A stretch of 11,637 nt of DNA from Methyloprofundus sp. (GTDB lineage: Bacteria; Pseudomonadota; Gammaproteobacteria; Methylococcales; Methylomonadaceae): positions 1 to 11,637 of the forward strand of contig JAUXBW010000037.1 of assembly GCA_030619185.1 (NCBI GenBank). Reading direction: 5' to 3'. Both the position numbers and the translations under genes were made by a program. Of this stretch, positions 7,728 to 11,637 are shown in pieces (the stretch's first letter is position 1; every line of letters begins with the position of its first letter). The notes under the pieces are model-generated. The model had not been told where the DNA came from, did not search any database, and saw only the letters and a list, made by a program, of their open reading frames with translations.

Positions 7728-8095
7728 TGGAAGATTTCTGGTATAAGGTTGAAGTATTGGGTGGTGTCAGATATCTATATGTGGCAAATAAATTTGATTT
7801 TTATAGCGATAAGCTGGATCCATTATCAGCTAAAGATAATCTCTGGGATGGCTTCGGTGGTATACGCCTGACCGGTTATTTAAATGATAGCATCAGCGCT
7901 ACAGTACGCGCTGATGTTGGTGGCGGAAGTTCTGATCTGGTGTGGAATGTCGCAGCTCTGGTAGATTGGCAATATAAACACTGGGGATCGGTCTATGCAG
8001 GCTATCGGGTGATGGATTATAAAGTTAGCGATGAAGAGTTAGGTCTTAATTTACAGGCAAAAGGTCCTGTTGTAGGTCTGGCTTTTAACTGGTAG
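7727..8095 (+). CDS. N-terminally truncated outer-membrane beta-barrel protein
   Basis: This 122-residue protein looks like the second half of a small outer-membrane barrel. It shows alternating aromatic/small-residue strands: VLGGVRYLYVANKF, then WDGFGGIRLTGYLND, SISATVRADVGGG, DLVWNVAALVDWQY, WGSVYAGYRVMDY, and a final strand GPVVGLAFNW ending in an aromatic residue, as the BAM recognition signal requires. Barrel proteins of this kind that I recall are about 230-270 residues and carry a signal peptide; this one has none, and its ATG overlaps the stop of the DUF4136 lipoprotein gene (TAATG) with no gap for a missing 5' half. It may be a deletion remnant that still reads open, or an unusual short partner. 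Without a signal sequence it should not reach the outer membrane by Sec, so I doubt it works as a barrel. Confidence 0.6.
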   Translation: MEDFWYKVEVLGGVRYLYVANKFDFYSDKLDPLSAKDNLWDGFGGIRLTGYLNDSISATVRADVGGGSSDLVWNVAALVDWQYKHWGSVYAGYRVMDYKVSDEELGLNLQAKGPVVGLAFNW

Positions 8096-8135
8096 CCTTT
8101 TAAAGCTGAATTGTTTTAAACTAAATTATTATTTT

Positions 8136-8156
8136 TCAGTCTGCTAAATAGACTGG
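8136..8156 (+). promoter_or_regulatory. Leader hairpin before the glycine-zipper gene
   Basis: CAGTCT (8137-8142) and AGACTG (8150-8155) pair perfectly around a 7-nt loop, with a further T-G closing pair. It is followed by only four Ts within GTATTTTC and lies ten bases before the GAGGA ribosome site. It could be a weak terminator of the preceding pair of genes or a 5'-leader structure. Confidence 0.4.
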
Positions 8157-8177
8157 TGTATTTTCGAGGATCAAAAT

Positions 8178-8642
8178 ATGACAAAAAGTAAGCTCTCTTT
8201 AATGGTTGGTGTAATGGTTATCGTAAGCAGTGCTTCTGTACAGGCTGAACCTTATGTATATCCTGCTAAAGGACAAAGCGCAGAGCAAATGGAAAAAGAT
8301 AAATATCAATGTTACGGCTGGGGGAAACAACAAACTGGTTTTGATCCTATGAACCCGCCTGTTGTATCTACTGGGCAAGCAAATACGGGTAGAGTGGTCG
8401 GGGGTGCGGCCAAGGGAGCCGCAGGTGGCGCAGTGATTGGTGCTATTGCGGGTGATGCGGGTAAAGGTGCAGCAATAGGTGCAGTAACTGGAACCGCAGC
8501 TAGGGGAATGCGTAATAGACAAGCAGTGGGACAACAACAGCAACAAGCTCAACAACAGTCTGCTTCAATTGCACAAATGCGCAGTGAGTATGATAGAGCC
8601 TATGCAGTGTGTCTTGAAGGCCGAGGGTATAGCGTTAGATAG
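8178..8642 (+). CDS. Secreted glycine-zipper protein
   Basis: This 154-residue envelope protein has a Sec signal peptide with probable cleavage after VQA (residue 23). A domain with Cys45 in KYQCYGWGKQQTGFDP is followed by a glycine-zipper segment at about 71-110 (GGAAKGAAGGAVIGAIAG and GKGAAIGAVTGTAARG), which likely forms a membrane-inserted helical hairpin. A Gln-rich stretch (116-127) then leads to a helix with Cys145 in YAVCLEGRGYSVR. The two Cys flank the zipper and could form a disulfide. This layout recurs in uncharacterised gammaproteobacterial proteins of the glycine-zipper class; the role is unknown, with envelope integrity or stress the usual guess. GAGGA lies seven bases before the ATG. 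It is 82 nt after the barrel fragment and likely part of the same envelope cluster. Confidence 0.82.
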   Translation: MTKSKLSLMVGVMVIVSSASVQAEPYVYPAKGQSAEQMEKDKYQCYGWGKQQTGFDPMNPPVVSTGQANTGRVVGGAAKGAAGGAVIGAIAGDAGKGAAIGAVTGTAARGMRNRQAVGQQQQQAQQQSASIAQMRSEYDRAYAVCLEGRGYSVR

Positions 8643-8673
8643 AGCCTGTAGCAAATCTATTACATTCGGGAGC

Positions 8674-8783
8674 ATGCAATGGTCCAGTCGGCTTGGTGAT
8701 AAAGGTAACCCCCCTCCTTCATCAGTGTCTCTGCTGAATTAGATTCAGCGATTGAATATGAACAACAAATACGCCGCTCTTAA
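8674..8783 (+). pseudogene. Degenerate 5' fragment of an LCAT-like lipase gene
   Basis: The ATG at 8674 opens MQWSSRLGDKGNPPPSSVS, which lines up with the start of the intact lipase at 10158 (MQWIKRFVNKINHSPPGIFS; shared MQW, R6, K10, N12, P15). After a one-base loss near 8732-8733 the lipase frame resumes as AELDSAIEYEQQIRRS, identical to the lipase from its Glu22 on, and then stops at TAA (8781). The distance from ATG to that Glu codon is 62 nt here and 63 nt in the lipase, confirming a single-base frameshift. The first 60 bases are strongly diverged while the next 47 are identical, so this is a mosaic remnant, not a recent clean copy. It cannot encode an enzyme. Confidence 0.6.
8734..8780 (+). 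repeat. 47-bp direct repeat, copy 1
   Basis: This stretch is identical base for base to 10219-10265. The match extends left to 8730 with one mismatch (50 of 51) and breaks at once on the right (T here, A in the other copy). In the lipase frame it encodes part of ELDSAIEYEQQIRRS. It is the perfectly conserved part of the lipase remnant. Confidence 0.95.
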
Positions 8784-8833
8784 GCCTGACCCTACAGATA
8801 CCATGGATATTCTGCTGACCTTTATCTATATGC

Positions 8834-9673
8834 TTATCGCGCTCCTTTCTTTGCTATGATGCTGGCGAATGAAAACAATATCAATGTTCCTACCATAGCA
8901 ATAAGCAAGGGAATAATTGTCGCTATCGGTTGCATGGGAAAGTTCTGACTAGCAACCAGTATCGCGACGGGTGGGTTTCTCAGTCCGGTACCTACAGAAA
9001 AGATGAAACGTACATTGCTTTTTTTTCCGCCGCAAAAGTATCCAATAATCATCGCACCCAAAAAAAATAAAAAAACGATAGGTAGTACACTACTATTTGC
9101 AATGATTGTTTTTGTATAAACATACAACACAGTAATAATCAGTAGCACTACAGAAATTTTTGTAAATATTGCTGTAAAGGGCTGAATGCGCTTTGCAATA
9201 GCTGAAAAACGCGCCCTGATAAAAAGCGCAAGTAGTAAGGGAATCAGTATGATAGTAAGTAAAGATTTGGCAATATCCCACGAGCTTACCGACACACCCG
9301 GGAGCATCAACGGTGCTGCTATCGGCATGAAAATAATCGTGACTATTAGAAGTAGCACCATTAATCCTACAGCAGCACCCACATGACCTTTTGCCGTTGC
9401 CACGATCATTGGAATAAAAGGGGCTCCGCCTCCTAGAGACACCAGGATTACTCCTGTTCGCACGCCTTCGGAAACTGGAAGCCACTCCACTATACCCAAG
9501 GCAAAGAGAGGTACGAGGATAAAGTTGGCAATTAATGCTCGCAGCACTATGCGTATGTTTTTAAAGGGTGCAATAATTTGTGCAATGGTTAAGCCTAAAC
9601 CCAGGGTTATCATGCTTCCTGAGACAAAGCCAAGCATAGATAAATTAAATACTAGTGCTGATATTTCCATCAT
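8834..9673 (-). CDS. BASS-family transporter (bile acid:sodium symporter-like)
   Basis: This 279-residue polytopic inner-membrane protein has about eight to ten hydrophobic helices. Two sequence blocks point to the BASS superfamily: SLGGGAPFIPMIVATAKGH (79-97) and SVGTGLRNPPVAILVASQNF (226-245). These sit where the two discontinuous crossing helices of the family form the sodium and substrate sites. Characterised relatives import bile acids, pyruvate, pantoate or other organic anions with sodium; the substrate here is unknown. Length is slightly under the family norm of about 300, but both ends look complete. Two adjacent ATGs (9673 and 9670) are possible starts, and no strong ribosome site is seen. 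It is convergent with the cluster to its left and divergent from the lipase, and lies between the two copies of the 47-bp repeat, which suggests it arrived separately from its neighbours. Confidence 0.8.
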   Translation of the reverse strand: MMEISALVFNLSMLGFVSGSMITLGLGLTIAQIIAPFKNIRIVLRALIANFILVPLFALGIVEWLPVSEGVRTGVILVSLGGGAPFIPMIVATAKGHVGAAVGLMVLLLIVTIIFMPIAAPLMLPGVSVSSWDIAKSLLTIILIPLLLALFIRARFSAIAKRIQPFTAIFTKISVVLLIITVLYVYTKTIIANSSVLPIVFLFFLGAMIIGYFCGGKKSNVRFIFSVGTGLRNPPVAILVASQNFPMQPIATIIPLLIAMVGTLILFSFASIIAKKGAR

Positions 9674-9765
9674 CTTTTATTACTTTCGCTTGCATGGTTA
9701 ACTTCTTTACACTCAGGCTTAGGGAGCTGGAAATAAATAACTGTCCGATATTGGGTAGTCTTTTT

Positions 9766-9817
9766 GTCCGTCTTCTAGATCCCCGTATCAAGTACGGGGC
9801 AGGCATTGAAGACGAAC
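9766..9817. repeat. Nested palindrome, REP/MITE-like
   Basis: An outer stem pairs 9766-9775 with 9808-9817 (nine of ten positions, including CGTCTTC/GAAGACG). An inner stem pairs CCCCGTA (9781-9787) with TACGGGG (9793-9799) around the loop TCAAG. The inner core resembles the GATCCCCG..CAAG..CGGGG palindromes that recur between genes in many proteobacteria. It is not placed to terminate either flanking gene, since both are transcribed away from it. Confidence 0.65.
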
Positions 9818-9976
9818 ATAAATCCTGCTCCTTTGCCAAACTTATTCCGTGCGCGTTCCTAGAGTAACAAGTGAGTCGGTTTAAGAAGTTAGCACATGTT
9901 GTCTGGCCTTACCAGTATCATATTGTATGGGTTCTCAAATACAGATAAATTGATATGGCTTTAGCACGCCAATGAT

Positions 9977-10007
9977 CCTAGAAGTATGGGCAACTGATTA
10001 TTCTAGG
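9977..10007. repeat. Inverted repeat in the lipase upstream region
   Basis: CCTAGAA (9977-9983) and TTCTAGG (10001-10007) are perfect 7-bp inverted arms separated by 17 bp, about 150 bp before the lipase start. The spacing suits a regulator site or chance. Confidence 0.3.
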
Positions 10008-10157
10008 TGATGCAAAGGCGGGCAAAAACTACGCCCTACGATTTCACAATTTAACTTGTCCTTGTAAAATACTTGGCAGCAGTGCATACAAGTGCTTTAA
10101 TCAAACTATCATATTAAGATATTTGTCGAACAGGTCTTAATTTAAAGAGTAGAAATA

Positions 10158-11561
10158 ATGCAATGGATCAAACGCTTTGTAAATAAGATAAATCATTCCC
10201 CCCCAGGAATATTTTCTACTGAATTAGATTCAGCGATTGAATATGAACAACAAATACGCCGCTCTAATTTTATGCAAAACCCAATTATTGTTATTCCGGG
10301 GATTTTAGGTTCGAATATTGCCGATCTGGAAAATGACAACACTTTATGGGGGGATTTCGGGGAATCCTTTGCCGATCCGAAGGTAGATAAAAACCTGCGT
10401 AAGATTGCCTTGCCCATGCAAGTGGGAAAAACACTGGATCAATTACAAGGGCAGTCTACAGCCGATGGCAGTCTTAGATATATTAAAGGGTCGCTTGCCG
10501 GAATACCTATCAGTATTAATACTTATGCCAGTATGCTATCCGCCATGGGCGTTGGTGAGCAATCAGGGGCAGGTGGTTCGCTAAATAAGCTGGATGACTA
10601 TATAGATGATAGGCGGCATGAGGCGAATGCTTTTGAATTTAGCTATGACTGGCGGCGTAGTCTGGATGAAAATGCTATCAGGCTTGCAGAGTATATTCGT
10701 CAGGTGACTCGTTTTGTGCAATTACAGCGGGGCAGTTTTGAGGCGGTAAAGTTTGATATTGTTGCGCATTCCATGGGTGGGTTGATTGCGCGGTATTATT
10801 TGCAGTATGGTGAGCAATTACTGCCTGCCGGGGATGCTATGCCGATTGCTAACTGGTCTGGTAGTGCGCAAATCGAACGTGTGGTATTGATCGGGCCGCC
10901 CAATGGGGGCGCTTTGCCTGGGCTGGATTGCTTATTGACCGGAATTCCGAAGAACCCGATCACACCTGGTTATGATCCTGTTATTTTGGGTACCTTACCT
11001 GCCGTGTATCAATTGTTTCCCCGGTTACGCTTTAAAATGTTTAAACGGAGTGATGCAGATGAGCAGCATTCTGATTATATGCATTCTGATCTCTGGATAG
11101 AAATGAACTGGGGGCTTGCCGATACAAGTAAAGACCCACTACTGGCTAGGTTGCTACCGGGTGTGGATACCCCTGCTTTACGTCGGGATACCGCTTTAGA
11201 TCACCTTGATAAATGTTTAACCGCCAGTCGCAAAATACAGTTAGCTTTAGATACAGTCACTCAGCGCCCAGAGCATTTAAAGATGTTTTTATTTGTTGGC
11301 GACGCGACCAAAACCCCCTTAATGGCAACAGCAAAAAAAGGGGATAAAAAATTAACTTATACTAAAAAAGGTGCAGGGGATGGCACTGTTCCACGTTCAT
11401 GTGCTTTGCTTGATGAACGGATCGCCGGGAAATGGGAACCGAAAGTGCAATCACCTTTACAGTGGGATAATGTTATTTTTTTACAGAGTAATCATTTAGG
11501 CATGACAAAGGATCCTTTGTGTATAAAAAATATTCTTTATATATTATTTGAAAGGCCTTAG
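10158..11561 (+). CDS. LCAT-like alpha/beta-hydrolase (putative lipase/acyltransferase)
   Basis: This 467-residue protein is an alpha/beta-hydrolase related to lecithin:cholesterol acyltransferases and PGAP1-like lipases, which cleave or transfer acyl groups of lipids. The oxyanion strand-loop PGILGS is at 47-52. The nucleophile elbow AHSMGG gives Ser205, GAGDGTVP supplies Asp408 and SNHLGM His446, so the catalytic triad appears complete and in the right order. A GPPNGG loop (246-251) follows the nucleophile as in LCAT relatives. A long insertion between them (about 255-400) would form the cap. I see no signal peptide or membrane helix, so the enzyme is probably cytoplasmic or peripheral. The ATG at 10158 has AAAGAG eight bases upstream. 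Codons 21-36 are duplicated at 8734-8780. The next gene starts 23 nt downstream and may be cotranscribed. The natural substrate is unknown. Confidence 0.85.
   Translation: MQWIKRFVNKINHSPPGIFSTELDSAIEYEQQIRRSNFMQNPIIVIPGILGSNIADLENDNTLWGDFGESFADPKVDKNLRKIALPMQVGKTLDQLQGQSTADGSLRYIKGSLAGIPISINTYASMLSAMGVGEQSGAGGSLNKLDDYIDDRRHEANAFEFSYDWRRSLDENAIRLAEYIRQVTRFVQLQRGSFEAVKFDIVAHSMGGLIARYYLQYGEQLLPAGDAMPIANWSGSAQIERVVLIGPPNGGALPGLDCLLTGIPKNPITPGYDPVILGTLPAVYQLFPRLRFKMFKRSDADEQHSDYMHSDLWIEMNWGLADTSKDPLLARLLPGVDTPALRRDTALDHLDKCLTASRKIQLALDTVTQRPEHLKMFLFVGDATKTPLMATAKKGDKKLTYTKKGAGDGTVPRSCALLDERIAGKWEPKVQSPLQWDNVIFLQSNHLGMTKDPLCIKNILYILFERP
10219..10265 (+). repeat. 47-bp direct repeat, copy 2 (inside the lipase gene)
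   Basis: This is the intact-gene copy of the repeat at 8734-8780, lying in lipase codons 21-36. The two copies are 1485 bp apart in the same orientation and bracket the whole BASS transporter gene. Confidence 0.95.
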
Positions 11562-11584
11562 GGTCAAGTAGCTAGAGGAAGCAG

Positions 11585-11637
11585 ATGAAACTCTCATTTC
11601 GTAAAGCCATTTTAATTTACACTTTATTACCTATCAT
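11585..11637 (+). CDS. Start of a membrane protein, cut by the window end
   Basis: Only the first 17 complete codons are visible: MKLSFRKAILIYTLLPI. A short basic head leading straight into a hydrophobic helix is how many chemoreceptors and sensor kinases or GGDEF proteins begin, but too little is present to choose. GAGGAA (11575-11580) lies four bases before the ATG. It follows the lipase by 23 nt on the same strand with no terminator between them, so the two may form an operon. Confidence 0.55.
   Translation, partial: MKLSFRKAILIYTLLPI

Larger units (their letters stand above)
9674..10157. other. 484-bp gap between divergent transporter and lipase genes
   Basis: No convincing coding sequence lies here. 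The gap holds a nested palindrome (9766-9817), a second inverted repeat (9977-10007), and presumably promoters for the leftward transporter and the rightward lipase. AAAGAG (10144-10149) eight bases before 10158 is the lipase ribosome site. AT-rich hexamers such as TATCAT and CATATT near 10105-10115 could serve as a -10, without a clear -35. Confidence 0.6.

Noticed and set aside
8199..8555. Minus-strand open frame opposite the glycine-zipper gene
   Set aside because: It is rich in Cys, Ser and Leu as expected from antisense of a Gly/Ala/Gln-rich gene, and the plus-strand gene has a ribosome site and signal peptide.
8802..8858. Eighteen-codon hydrophobic small ORF (MDILLTFIYMLIALLSLL)
   Set aside because: No ribosome site, it overlaps the end of the transporter gene, and it is better explained by chance or as a lipase scrap.
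9093..9485. Alternative minus-strand frame inside the transporter gene
   Set aside because: The other frame has family motifs and membrane helices; this one is Cys/Ser/Tyr-rich without motifs.
9655..9867. Plus-strand open frame in the gap after the transporter
   Set aside because: It overlaps the transporter start and runs through the nested palindrome; no ribosome site or protein-like pattern.
10015..10045. GGGC/GCCC short dyad that could be a hairpin
   Set aside because: Only four paired bases around a nine-base loop; expected by chance in a gap of this size.

Overview
This window looks like chromosomal DNA from a Gram-negative gammaproteobacterium with moderately AT-rich DNA. Three lipoprotein signal peptides, a periplasmic/inner-membrane RND efflux pair, an outer-membrane beta-barrel fragment and a glycine-zipper envelope protein all imply a double-membrane cell. 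An aquatic or methanotroph-like gammaproteobacterium would fit, but that is only an impression; there is no rRNA or marker gene to fix the taxon. I see no tRNA, rRNA, CRISPR array, integrase or transposase.

Left part (1-6961), all genes on the minus strand: a conserved lipoprotein of unknown function (154-1248), a sulfotransferase-family protein with a hydrophobic N-terminus and a TTG start (1384-2535), then a two-gene RND efflux operon read leftward, with adaptor lipoprotein first (5870-6961) and permease second (2792-5848). No outer-membrane channel or regulator gene is present, so the pump probably borrows a TolC-type channel encoded elsewhere.

Middle part (6962-8642): a 235-bp divergent promoter region separates the pump from a rightward envelope cluster made of a DUF4136-type lipoprotein (7197-7727), a signal-less half of an outer-membrane beta-barrel protein whose ATG overlaps the preceding stop (7727-8095), and a secreted glycine-zipper protein (8178-8642).

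Right part (8643-11637): a BASS-type (bile acid:sodium symporter superfamily) transporter lies on the minus strand (8834-9673). It sits between a short degenerate lipase fragment (8674-8783) and an intact LCAT-like alpha/beta-hydrolase (10158-11561). The fragment and the intact gene share a perfect 47-bp direct repeat and similar first codons, so the region records a duplication followed by decay. The 484-bp gap before the lipase holds a nested palindrome (9766-9817) that looks like a REP/MITE-type repeat. A membrane protein begins at 11585 and runs off the window.

I see no clear new multi-gene system. The most informative oddities are the lipase remnant, the half-barrel gene, the N402/N926 proton-relay variant of the pump, and the sulfotransferase lacking the usual 3'-phosphate-binding arginine.
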